Assembly (NCBI RefSeq): GCF_000739995.1
Contig: NZ_BBJX01000005.1
Location: forward strand, 248,001-312,000
From: Comamonas granuli NBRC 101663
GTDB lineage: Bacteria; Pseudomonadota; Gammaproteobacteria; Burkholderiales; Burkholderiaceae_C
Direction: 5' to 3'
DNA length: 64,000 nucleotides
Shown: positions 53,339 to 62,298 of the stretch, piece by piece
Layout of the letters: every line of letters begins with the position of its first letter
Position numbering within the stretch: position 1 is the first letter of the stretch
Notes under the pieces: generated by a model
Told to the model about the DNA's origin: nothing
The model's database searches: none
The model's input: the letters and a program-made list of their open reading frames with translations, nothing else
Translations under genes and position numbers: made by a program

Positions 53339-54754
53339 ATGCCTGTCGCTTCTGCCGCCTCCCCCGCCGCTTCCACCGCCGCCTCCGTCTCCCCTGCCGC
53401 TTGCGCCCCCTCCCTGCATTGCGACGCGGCCCTCATCGGCGCCGGCCCGGCCGGCCTCATGGCCGCCGAGGTGCTCGCCCAGGCGGGCCATGCCGTGCAT
53501 GTGTTCGACGCCATGCCGTCCGCGGGGCGCAAGTTTCTGCTGGCAGGCAAGGGCGGGCTCAACCTCACGCACTCCGAGCCTTTCGCCGCCTTTGCCGCGC
53601 GCTTTGGCACGCGCCGCGCGCAGCTCACACCGCTGCTGGAGCGCTTTGGCGCCGAGTCCCTGCGCGCCTGGGCGCTGGGTCTGGGGGTGGAGACCTTCGT
53701 GGGCAGCTCCGGCCGCGTGTTTCCCACCGGCATGAAGGCAGCGCCGCTGCTGCGCGCCTGGATGCACCGGCTGCGCGGCATGGGCGTGCAGTTCCACATG
53801 CGCCACCGCTGGCTCGGATGGGCGCCGGACGGGGCCTTGCGCTTTGCTGCGCCGCAGGGCGAATGCCTGGTGCACGCGCGCGCCACGGTGCTGTCCCTGG
53901 GCGGCGCGAGCTGGCCGCGCCTGGGCTCCGATGCCGCCTGGGTGCCGCTGCTGGCCGCACGCGGCGTGCCCATCGCGCCGCTGCAGCCGGCCAACTGCGG
54001 CTTTGACGTGGCGCGCGTGGACGCGCCGCTGGGGGAGACGCGGCGCGCCTTCCTGCGCGAGCTCATCGGCCGTGGCAGCGCGCCCGCCGTGGGGTGGACG
54101 CCGCATTTCACCGAGCGCTTCGCGGGCCAGCCGTTCAAGTCCGTGGCCCTGTCGTTCACCGACAGCCAGGGCCGCCATTTCGCGCGCCGCGGCGAGTTCG
54201 TGGCCACGGCCACGGGGGTGGAGGGCAGCCTGATCTACGCCGTCTCCAGCCTGCTGCGCGACGAGATCGCCGCCCATGGGCACGCGACCTTCCTGCTCGA
54301 CCTGCTGCCCGACCACACGCCCGAGCGCGTGCTGGCCGAGGTGCGCCACCCGCGCGGCGCGCGCAGCCTCTCCAGCCACCTCAAGGGGCGTTTGGGGCTC
54401 GAAGGCATCAAGGCCGCCATCCTCTATGAGCAATTGGGCAAGGACGGCATGCAGGATGCGGCGCGCCTGGCGCAGGCCATCAAGCAGCTGCCCGTCACCG
54501 TGCTGGCGCCGCGGCCGCTGGCGGAGGCGATCAGCACGGCCGGCGGCGTGGCCTTCGAGGCGCTGGATGCGCAGCTCATGCTCCAGGCCCTGCCCGGCGT
54601 GTTCTGCGCGGGCGAGATGCTCGACTGGGAAGCACCCACCGGGGGCTACCTGCTCACTGCCTGCTGCGCCACCGGACGCGCCGCCGGGCAGGGCGCTGCG
54701 CGCTGGCTGCAATCCGCATCGGGCGGGCATGCCCCGCCGCGGGTTGCAGGTTGA
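53339..54754 (+). CDS. NAD(P)/FAD-dependent oxidoreductase, HI0933/BaiN-like family
   Basis: ATG 53339 starts a 471-residue flavoprotein. After an Ala/Ser-rich leader (residues 1-28), the dinucleotide fold has AALIGAGPAGLMAAEVLAQA. The family signatures AGRKFLLAGKGGLNLTHSEP and GRVFPTGMKAAPLLRAWM follow, with LSLGGASWPRLGSDAAW and the C-terminal FAD motif VFCAGEMLDWEAPTGGYLLT. These enzymes belong to the YhiN/HI0933 group (TIGR03862-like), whose physiological substrate is mostly unknown. The Ala-rich leader is not a convincing signal peptide. Confidence 0.87.
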   Translation: MPVASAASPAASTAASVSPAACAPSLHCDAALIGAGPAGLMAAEVLAQAGHAVHVFDAMPSAGRKFLLAGKGGLNLTHSEPFAAFAARFGTRRAQLTPLLERFGAESLRAWALGLGVETFVGSSGRVFPTGMKAAPLLRAWMHRLRGMGVQFHMRHRWLGWAPDGALRFAAPQGECLVHARATVLSLGGASWPRLGSDAAWVPLLAARGVPIAPLQPANCGFDVARVDAPLGETRRAFLRELIGRGSAPAVGWTPHFTERFAGQPFKSVALSFTDSQGRHFARRGEFVATATGVEGSLIYAVSSLLRDEIAAHGHATFLLDLLPDHTPERVLAEVRHPRGARSLSSHLKGRLGLEGIKAAILYEQLGKDGMQDAARLAQAIKQLPVTVLAPRPLAEAISTAGGVAFEALDAQLMLQALPGVFCAGEMLDWEAPTGGYLLTACCATGRAAGQGAARWLQSASGGHAPPRVAG

Positions 54755-54797
54755 TACACTGCAAGCCACCCCATCCGCAAACCGGCGCATTGTTCCC

Positions 54798-55730
54798 ATG
54801 AGCTCCATCTCGACGGTGATCTTTGCTGACCTCACAGGCAGCACCGGACTCTACGAGTCCCTTGGCAATGAACGTGCGGCGGCCATTGTTCTGCGCATGA
54901 CGCAGTGGATCGGCGATGCCATCCAGTCCCATGAGGGGCGTGTGGTGAAAAACCTCGGCGATGGCGTGCTGGGCGTGTTTGCCAGCGCCCATGAGGCCGT
55001 GTCCATGGCGGGGGAACTGCAGCGTGCGCACCAGGTGAACCTGCAGCGCTGGCCCGGCCCCATGCACACGGAGATCCGCATCGGCGTGGCCTGCGGCGAG
55101 GTTCTGGAGGTCGAGGGCGATACCTATGGCGATGCCGTGAACGTGGCCTCGCGCCTGTGCGAGAAAGCCGGCCCCAGCGAGGTCTGGGTGAACGACGTCG
55201 CCGCCGTGGACGCCGGGATCGTGCCCGGCGTGCGCTTTCGCAAGCTCGGCATGTTCGAGATCCGCGGCAAGTCCGAATCGCAGATGGTGTTTCTCGCCGA
55301 GTGGCGCGACGGCGAGGACGCCGGCGATATGCTGACCATGCAGGCCGGGCTGCCGAGCACGGTGACGCCGCTCGATTCCCTGCTGGGCAGCATCCGCATC
55401 CACTGGCCTGGGGGCGAGCGGGAGTTTTCCTCCAGCCAGATGCCGGTGCAGATCGGTCGCTCCAGCGAGATGCCGCTGTGCGTGCCCGATCCGCGCGTCT
55501 CGCGCGTGCACGCGCGCATCGAGTGGCACCATGGCCGTTTCGCCCTCACCGACCAGAGCAGCTACGGCACCTGGGTGTGGTTCGAGGGCAGCGAGACGGC
55601 CGTGCCGCTGCGCCGCGACACCTGCCTGTTGCACGGCACGGGGCGCATTGCCCTGGGCATGCCCTTCGAGGACGGCGCGCCCGTGCTGCACTTCGAGGTC
55701 TCGGGAAGCAGCATGCGCCTGTCGCGCTAG
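54798..55730 (+). CDS. class III adenylate/guanylate cyclase fused to an FHA domain
   Basis: The 310-residue soluble protein begins at ATG 54798. The cyclase homology domain (about 1-165) has the metal Asp in TVIFADLTGSTGLYE, VVKNLGDGVLGVFASA with the second Asp, and GDTYGDAVNVASRLCEKAGP with the transition-state Asn/Arg. An FHA domain (about 215-300) has MPVQIGRSSEMPLCVPDPRV, SRVHARIEWH and DQSSYGTWVWF, the residues that contact phosphothreonine. A cyclase controlled by Ser/Thr phosphorylation is suggested; no kinase gene is in the window. The next gene is 67 bp downstream in the same direction. Confidence 0.9.
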   Translation: MSSISTVIFADLTGSTGLYESLGNERAAAIVLRMTQWIGDAIQSHEGRVVKNLGDGVLGVFASAHEAVSMAGELQRAHQVNLQRWPGPMHTEIRIGVACGEVLEVEGDTYGDAVNVASRLCEKAGPSEVWVNDVAAVDAGIVPGVRFRKLGMFEIRGKSESQMVFLAEWRDGEDAGDMLTMQAGLPSTVTPLDSLLGSIRIHWPGGEREFSSSQMPVQIGRSSEMPLCVPDPRVSRVHARIEWHHGRFALTDQSSYGTWVWFEGSETAVPLRRDTCLLHGTGRIALGMPFEDGAPVLHFEVSGSSMRLSR

Positions 55731-55797
55731 CCGCCTTCCGTGCGCGGCCTGCGGCGGGTGCCTGTGGTTGTTATTCCATCTCTGTGAAAGGAGCGCC

Positions 55798-56520
55798 ATG
55801 CTCGACGGTTTGCGCAAAGCCCTGGGCCTGGGCCCCCACCCGGCGGCGGTGCCCCCGGGCGTTGTCACGCCGGCCCAGCTGGCACACTGGGCCGCGGCGC
55901 GTGGCTGGCGCTATGCCGCAGCAGACGGCGAGGGCGGCTACACGCTGGAAGGGCGTCTGGGCGAACACGCCTGGCAGCTCGAGAGCGGCACGCCCACGCG
56001 CGACTACATGCAGGGCGCAGAGCTGCGTCTGCGCGCCGAGCTGCCCATAGACCCCGGCGCCAGCGTGATGCTGATGAACCGCGCGCTCAAGGAAGAGCTG
56101 GAGGTGCGGGCCTACGGTGCCATCACCCAGGATGTGCAGACCACGGTGACCGAGAGCCTGCCGCAGGAGCTGCGCTGGCTGTCCATTCTCGAAGAAGTGA
56201 GCGTGCCGCACTGGCCGGCCTCGTTCCGCCAGGCCTTTGCCGTGCTCGGCAGCCGCGCGCGCGATGCACGCCAGTGCGTGCACGCGGCGGTCGTGGCCCA
56301 GGCCATGCACGAAGGCCAGGCGGCTGCGCCCGGCCAGGTGCCGCTGGTGCTCATGCTGGACGAAGGTGGCCTGCTGCTGCGCATGCAGACCCTGCCCAGC
56401 CACCTGCCGGACCTGGAGTACGCGCTGGCGCTGTTCCTCATGGTGGCCCAGGTGGCCATGCACCATCTGCCGCCGCCTGCGCCGGAGGCGGCCGCCCCGG
56501 CAGCGCCGCCGGCCGCCTGA
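55798..56520 (+). CDS. conserved-type hypothetical protein next to the cyclase-FHA gene
   Basis: The 240-residue soluble protein from ATG 55798 has a good AAAGGAG site 6 nt upstream. It begins MLDGLRKALGLG, has a possible alpha/beta domain (WAAARGWRYAAADGEGGYTL, AWQLESGTPTRDYMQGAELR) and ends in a Pro/Ala tail. No known motif is visible. Because it is co-directional and close to the cyclase-FHA gene, it may belong to the same signalling unit. It is convergent with the acyl-CoA dehydrogenase. Confidence 0.7.
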   Translation: MLDGLRKALGLGPHPAAVPPGVVTPAQLAHWAAARGWRYAAADGEGGYTLEGRLGEHAWQLESGTPTRDYMQGAELRLRAELPIDPGASVMLMNRALKEELEVRAYGAITQDVQTTVTESLPQELRWLSILEEVSVPHWPASFRQAFAVLGSRARDARQCVHAAVVAQAMHEGQAAAPGQVPLVLMLDEGGLLLRMQTLPSHLPDLEYALALFLMVAQVAMHHLPPPAPEAAAPAAPPAA

Positions 56521-56551
56521 GGGCGCGCGCGGCGCTGCCGGGTGTGCCCGC

Positions 56552-57802
<1,251 letters not shown>

Positions 57803-57841
57803 GGGTTCTCCTAGATGAACAGTGGGAAAGTGGGAGCGGGT

Positions 57842-58927
57842 TCAGCCGCGCTGCGCGAACGACCAGGCGAGCTGCGCGAGGGGCCGCGCGCCTTCGCCCG
57901 AGGCCTTGGCCTGGGCGCTGGACGCCGTACCCATCTCGACGCGCTTGGCGATGCCCTGCAGGATGGCGGCCAGGCGGAACAGGTTGTAGGCGAGGTAGAA
58001 GTTCCAGTCGGCGGCCAGCTCCTCGGGCGTGGCCAGGCCGGTGCGCTCGCAGTACTTGCGGATGTAGTCCTGCTCGGACGGAATGCCCAGCGCTGGCAGA
58101 TCCAGTCCGCCGATGCCGCGGAAATGCCCGGGCGGTATGTGCCAGGCCATGCAGTGGTAGCTGAAGTCGGCCAGCGGGTGGCCCAGCGTGGACAGCTCCC
58201 AGTCCAGCACGGCGATGACGCGCGGCTCGGTGGGGTGGAACATCAGGTTGTCCAGGCGGTAGTCGCCATGCACGATGGAGACGCGGCCCTCGTCGCGTGC
58301 GCTCGCCGGCATGTGGGCGGGCAGCCAGGCCATGAGCTGGTCCATCTCGGGGATGGGCTGCGTGATCGAGGCGACGTACTGCTTGCTCCAGCGGCCGATC
58401 TGGCGCTCGAAGTAATTGCCCGGCTTGCCGTAGCCCGCCAGGCCCTGCTCGGCGAACTTCACCGTGTGCAGGGCGGAGATGACGCGGTTGGTCTCGTCGT
58501 AGATGGCGGCGCGCTCGGCGGGCGTCATGCCGGGCAGGGATTGGTCCCACAGCACGCGGCCCTGCATGAACTCCATCACGTAGAAGGCGCGGCCGATGAC
58601 GGACTCGTCCTCGCACAGTGCGTACATGCGCGGCACGGGCACGGAGGTAGCAGCCAGGCCGCTCATCACGGCGAACTCGCGCTCGATGGCGTGGGCCGAA
58701 GGCAGCAGCTTGGCCACCGGGCCGGGCTTGGCGCGCATCACGTAGCTCTGGCCCGGCGTGATGAGCTTGTAGGTGGGGTTGGACTGGCCGCCCTTGAACA
58801 TCTCCACGCTCAGGGGGCCCTGGAAGCCGTCGAGGTGCTTTTCCAGCCAGGCGCTCAAGGCGGCGGTGTCGAAGGCGTGCTGTTCGGAGACGGCGCGGGT
58901 GCCGATGAAGTGATCGAAGTTGCTCAT
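57842..58927 (-). CDS. APH-family phosphotransferase (ACAD10/11 kinase-like)
   Basis: The 361-residue protein has the aminoglycoside-phosphotransferase/choline-kinase fold: FKGGQSNPTYKL (ATP loop), YVMRAKPGP (ATP lysine), YVMEFMQGRVLWD, the catalytic loop IVHGDYRLDNLMFHP and the metal Asp in VLDWELSTLGHPLADF. This subgroup (MdsC/LvaA-like) is regularly paired with acyl-CoA dehydrogenases, as here, and probably phosphorylates a 4-hydroxyacyl-CoA. Antibiotic resistance is unlikely. The Crp/Fnr gene lies 12 bp upstream on the same strand, so the three genes probably form an operon. Confidence 0.87.
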   Translation of the reverse strand: MSNFDHFIGTRAVSEQHAFDTAALSAWLEKHLDGFQGPLSVEMFKGGQSNPTYKLITPGQSYVMRAKPGPVAKLLPSAHAIEREFAVMSGLAATSVPVPRMYALCEDESVIGRAFYVMEFMQGRVLWDQSLPGMTPAERAAIYDETNRVISALHTVKFAEQGLAGYGKPGNYFERQIGRWSKQYVASITQPIPEMDQLMAWLPAHMPASARDEGRVSIVHGDYRLDNLMFHPTEPRVIAVLDWELSTLGHPLADFSYHCMAWHIPPGHFRGIGGLDLPALGIPSEQDYIRKYCERTGLATPEELAADWNFYLAYNLFRLAAILQGIAKRVEMGTASSAQAKASGEGARPLAQLAWSFAQRG

Positions 58928-58939
58928 GGAGGGGCGGGT

Positions 58940-59659
58940 TCAGTGGTCGGTGTCTACGATGTGCATGAGGGCGTCGCGGTCGCGCACGACCAGGCCGCCC
59001 GGCTCGATGCGGATGATGTCCTCACGCTCCATGGCCTTGAGCTCCTGGTTCACGCGCTGGCGCGAAGCACCCAGCAGTTGCGCCAGCTCTTCCTGCGCCA
59101 GTTGCAGGCCGATGCGGATCTCGTCGCCATGCGCCAGGCTGGGAATGCCGTAGCTGCGCATCAGGTGCAGCAACTGCTTGGCCAGGCGCGCGCGCAGCGG
59201 CAGGGTGTTGAGGTCTTCCACCAGGCCGTAGAGCTGGCGGATGCGCCGTGCGTGCAGGCGCAGCATGGCTTCGTACAGCTCCACGTGCTGGGCGAGGATC
59301 TTGCGGAAGTCGGCCTTGGCCACGCCCAGCACGGTGGTGTCGCCATGGGCATAGGCATCGTGCGTGCGCCGGTCGCCGTCGAAGATGGCCACGTCGCCGA
59401 ACCAGATGCCCGGCTCCACGTAGGTCAGCGTGATCTGCTTGCCCGAGATCGAGGTCGAGCTCACGCGCACCGCGCCCTTGGCGCAGGCGATCCACTCCTC
59501 GGGCGGATCGCCGCGTGCGGCGATCAGGTCGCCGTCCTTGTAGCGTTTGACGTAGGCGCATCGCAGGATGTCGTGCCGCAGCGAAGGTGAAAGGGATGAA
59601 AACCAGCGACCGGAGTTGATTGCTGAGCGTTCATCGATGGTAAGAATCGGATCGTCCAT
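58940..59659 (-). CDS. Crp/Fnr family transcriptional regulator
   Basis: ATG 59659 gives 239 residues. The cyclic-nucleotide-binding beta-roll (KRYKDGDLIAARGDPPEEWI, GIWFGDVAIFDGDRRTHDAY) is followed by a dimerisation helix and a C-terminal winged HTH (LQLAQEELAQLLGASRQRVN, QELKAMEREDIIRIEPGGLVV). The Fnr-type Cys cluster is absent, so it is not an oxygen sensor of that kind. The typical cAMP phosphate-cassette is not fully conserved; the ligand may differ. As first gene of the regulator-kinase-ACAD group it probably controls acyl-CoA metabolism, which is inference. Confidence 0.9.
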   Translation of the reverse strand: MDDPILTIDERSAINSGRWFSSLSPSLRHDILRCAYVKRYKDGDLIAARGDPPEEWIACAKGAVRVSSTSISGKQITLTYVEPGIWFGDVAIFDGDRRTHDAYAHGDTTVLGVAKADFRKILAQHVELYEAMLRLHARRIRQLYGLVEDLNTLPLRARLAKQLLHLMRSYGIPSLAHGDEIRIGLQLAQEELAQLLGASRQRVNQELKAMEREDIIRIEPGGLVVRDRDALMHIVDTDH

Positions 59660-59786
59660 GGTCTGTCTTTTGGGTGACTGGCAACGCGGACATTGTCGCG
59701 TGCGGGACCGCTGGGGGGGAGGGGGGTTGTCACCTGCGCGTCTGCGCGCTGCCCGGGCACGGCGGGCAGAGGGGTTTTCTAGATTG

Positions 59787-59844
59787 GAAATGGCTGTAGC
59801 GCGCGCACCTGTTGCGCGAGCAGCTATCAGAAAAATAGCTGACC
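59787..59844 (-). repeat. dispersed ~55-bp repeat, copy 14
   Basis: Minus-strand reading GCTATTTTTCTGATAGCTGC, TCGCGCAACAGGTGCGCGCG, then CTACAGCCATTTCC. It is intergenic between the enoyl-CoA hydratase and Crp/Fnr genes. Confidence 0.8.
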
Positions 59845-59886
59845 GGCGTCCGCAGCGTGCCCGGTGCGAACGGCGCGGCGCGCGCC

Positions 59887-60666
59887 TCAGCGGTACTGCG
59901 GCGGGCGCTTCTGCAGGAAGGCGGCCATGCCCTCGCCCGCGTTGGCGTGCAGCAGGTTGCGCAGGAAGTGCGCGCGCTCGAGGTCGAGCTGGGCGCTGAG
60001 CGGCTGCTGCTCGGCCTCGGCCAGCAGCTCCTTGGTGCTGGCCAGCGCATTCGGTGCGCCCGCGGCCAGGGTGTCGGCCAGGGCGAGCGCGGCCTCCAGG
60101 GCGCTGCCCGGGTCGGCCAGGCGGTTGACCACGCCGAGCGCGTGCAGGCGCTCGGCCGCCACGCTCTCGCCGCACAGCAGCAGCTCGGCGGCCAGCGTGC
60201 GGGGCAGGGCGCGCGCCAGGGACCAGCTCGCACCGCCGTCGGGCGAGAGGCCCACGCGCGTGTAGGCCATGGCAAAGCGCGCGTTGCGTGCGGCCACGAT
60301 CAGGTCGCAGGCGAGCGCGAGCGAAAACCCCGCGCCCGCGGCCGCGCCCTCCACGGCGGCAATCACCGGTTTGGGCCAGGTGCGTATGGCCTCGATCCAG
60401 TGGTGCAGCGCGCGGATGCTTTCCTCCGGCGCCTGCAGGCCTTGCGCGCGCTGGGCCTGCAGGCGCTGCAGGTTGCCACCGGCGCTGAACGTGCCCTGTG
60501 CGCCGGTGATGACGGCGCAGCGCACGTCCGGGTTGCGCTCGGCGCTGCCCAGGGCCTCGATGCCCGCGGCGTAGATGGACGGCTCCAGCGCGTTGCGCAG
60601 TTCGGGGTGGCTGATGGTCAGGACCAGGGTGGTGCCGTGGCTGGTGCTGCGGAGTTCTGCGGGCAT
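59887..60666 (-). CDS. enoyl-CoA hydratase/isomerase family protein, oxepin-CoA-hydrolase-like
   Basis: The 259-residue crotonase-fold protein has the oxyanion-hole motifs FSAGGNLQRLQ and EGAAAGAGFSLALACDLIVA, then YTRVGLSPDGGASWSLARAL. PELRNALEPSIYAAGIEAL near the N-terminus resembles the group annotated as alternative oxepin-CoA hydrolase in phenylacetate catabolism. The SPDGG region keeps the hydratase-type second acidic position as Asp instead of Glu, which may alter the reaction. The gene follows the 3-hydroxyacyl-CoA dehydrogenase gene by 45 bp, fitting a shared beta-oxidation-like route. The precise reaction is uncertain. Confidence 0.85.
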   Translation of the reverse strand: MPAELRSTSHGTTLVLTISHPELRNALEPSIYAAGIEALGSAERNPDVRCAVITGAQGTFSAGGNLQRLQAQRAQGLQAPEESIRALHHWIEAIRTWPKPVIAAVEGAAAGAGFSLALACDLIVAARNARFAMAYTRVGLSPDGGASWSLARALPRTLAAELLLCGESVAAERLHALGVVNRLADPGSALEAALALADTLAAGAPNALASTKELLAEAEQQPLSAQLDLERAHFLRNLLHANAGEGMAAFLQKRPPQYR

Positions 60667-60711
60667 GGTGGCGGGGGGGGAGGGGGGCTCAGGGCCGGGG
60701 CGGCGAAGGCG

Positions 60712-62244
60712 TCATTCTTCCACGTGCAGCAGGCTCAGGCCGATGGCGCCGCGCCGGCGCAGCCAGGGGCTGGGGCGGTAGCGCGGGTCGCCGTACACGG
60801 TTTGCAGGTTGAACAGCACCTCCAGCACGTTCGTCGGGCCCCAGCGGTCGCCCAGGGCCAGCGGGCCCAGCGGGTAGCCCAGGCCCAGGGTGACGGCGGT
60901 CTCCAGGTCGGCCGGGGTGCAGATGCGCCGCTGGCACATGTCGGCCGCGATGTTGACGATGTGCGCCACCACGCGCTGCGTGACGAAGCCCCCGCCGTCG
61001 CGCAGCACGCTCACGGCCTTGCCGTCGCGCGCCAGCAGCGCATGGGCGGCGTCACGCATGTCGCGGCGCGTGGCGGGGTTGGTGGCGAGCACGCGGCGCC
61101 GGGTGCTGGCGTCGTCCACGAACATGTCGATGCCCAGGGTGCGCGACGGGTCCAGGCGCTCGACCACGGCGACCGTGGTGACATCGAAGCCCAGCGGTGC
61201 CACGAGGATCAGCGCCCCGGCCGAGGGCGTCGCGCCGGTCTCGATGTCGGCGCCCAGGCGCTTGAGCAGTTGGTAGATCTCGGGCCTGCGCGCGGCGCGC
61301 GGCGAGACCCACACCGGCGGAACGCGCTCGACCTGCGGCACCGGGGCGTCGGCCGGCATCTGGGCCACGCCTTCGGCATAGCGGTAAAAGCCTTCGCCGC
61401 TCTTGCGCCCCAGCAGGCCGCCGGCCAGGCGCTGCGCCGTGGTCACGCTGGGGCGAAAGCGCGGCTCCTCGTAGAACTGGTGGTAGATCGACTCCATCAC
61501 CGGGTGCGAGACATCGAGCCCCGTGAGGTCGAGCAGCTCGAACGGCCCGAGCCGGAAGCCCGCCTGCTCGCGCAGGATGCGGTCCACGGTGGCGTAGTCG
61601 GCCACGCCTTCCTCGACGATGCGCAGCGCCTCGGTCGTGTAGCCGCGGCCGGCGTGGTTGACGATGAAGCCCGGCGTGTCCTGCGCGCGCACGGGCGTAT
61701 GGCCCATGGCGCGCACCAGGGCCGCCAGCCGCTCGCACACGCTCGCTTCGGTGCGCAGGCCGGGGACGATCTCCACGAGCTTCATCACCGGCGCCGGGTT
61801 GAAGAAGTGCAGGCCCGCAAACCGCCCGGGGCGCTGCATGCGTGCGGCCAGCGCCGTGACCGACAGCGAGGAGGTGTTGGTGGCGAGCACGGCGTCGGGA
61901 CCGAGCAGGGCCTCGAGTTCGGCCAGCAGGGCCTGCTTGGCGTCCAGCCGCTCGACGATGGCCTCCACCACCAGCGTGCAGCCGGCCAGGGCCTGCAGCT
62001 CCTGCACGGCCTGCAGTCGCGCGGACCAGGCCGCGGCCTGGTCGGCGCTGATGCGCTCCTTGGCCGCCATGTGTTGCCACTGTGCGACAACGGCCGCCTG
62101 CGCCGCCGTGGCCGCTCCGGCCTGGGCGTCGAGCAGCCGCACCTGGCAACCCGCCTGCACGGCCAGTTGCGCGATGCCGCGGCCCATGGCGCCGGCACCT
62201 ACCACGCCCACGGTGGCAAATGGGGAATCTGTCGAGTATGTCAT
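60712..62244 (-). CDS. 3-hydroxyacyl-CoA dehydrogenase, PaaH/PaaC-like
   Basis: ATG 62244 gives 510 residues. VGVVGAGAMGRGIAQLAVQA is the NAD-binding loop (G16-G21), with VVEAIVERLDAKQALLAELE, ATNTSSLSVTALA, GLHFFNPAPVMKLVEIV and TPGFIVNHAGRGYTTEALR following. The C-terminal helical domain is duplicated (GPFELLDLTGLDVSHPVMES and LGYPLGPLALGDRWGPTNVL), as in the ~500-residue PaaH/PaaC-type enzymes that oxidise 3-hydroxyadipyl-CoA. A general beta-oxidation role is the alternative. In-frame upstream extensions on this strand run antisense to the FimV-like gene and were rejected. Confidence 0.92.
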   Translation of the reverse strand: MTYSTDSPFATVGVVGAGAMGRGIAQLAVQAGCQVRLLDAQAGAATAAQAAVVAQWQHMAAKERISADQAAAWSARLQAVQELQALAGCTLVVEAIVERLDAKQALLAELEALLGPDAVLATNTSSLSVTALAARMQRPGRFAGLHFFNPAPVMKLVEIVPGLRTEASVCERLAALVRAMGHTPVRAQDTPGFIVNHAGRGYTTEALRIVEEGVADYATVDRILREQAGFRLGPFELLDLTGLDVSHPVMESIYHQFYEEPRFRPSVTTAQRLAGGLLGRKSGEGFYRYAEGVAQMPADAPVPQVERVPPVWVSPRAARRPEIYQLLKRLGADIETGATPSAGALILVAPLGFDVTTVAVVERLDPSRTLGIDMFVDDASTRRRVLATNPATRRDMRDAAHALLARDGKAVSVLRDGGGFVTQRVVAHIVNIAADMCQRRICTPADLETAVTLGLGYPLGPLALGDRWGPTNVLEVLFNLQTVYGDPRYRPSPWLRRRGAIGLSLLHVEE

Positions 62245-62298
62245 GTGGTAATCGTGATCACCATTCCGATAGATGTTGTGCAAGAATCCGGAACTGGC

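Noticed and set aside
57842-58927. Aminoglycoside-resistance kinase
   Set aside because: APH fold, but the subgroup and the adjacent acyl-CoA dehydrogenase point to acyl-CoA metabolism.
57815-59590. 591-codon plus-strand frame opposite the kinase and regulator genes
   Set aside because: Crosses two genes with clear families on the minus strand; no domain of its own.
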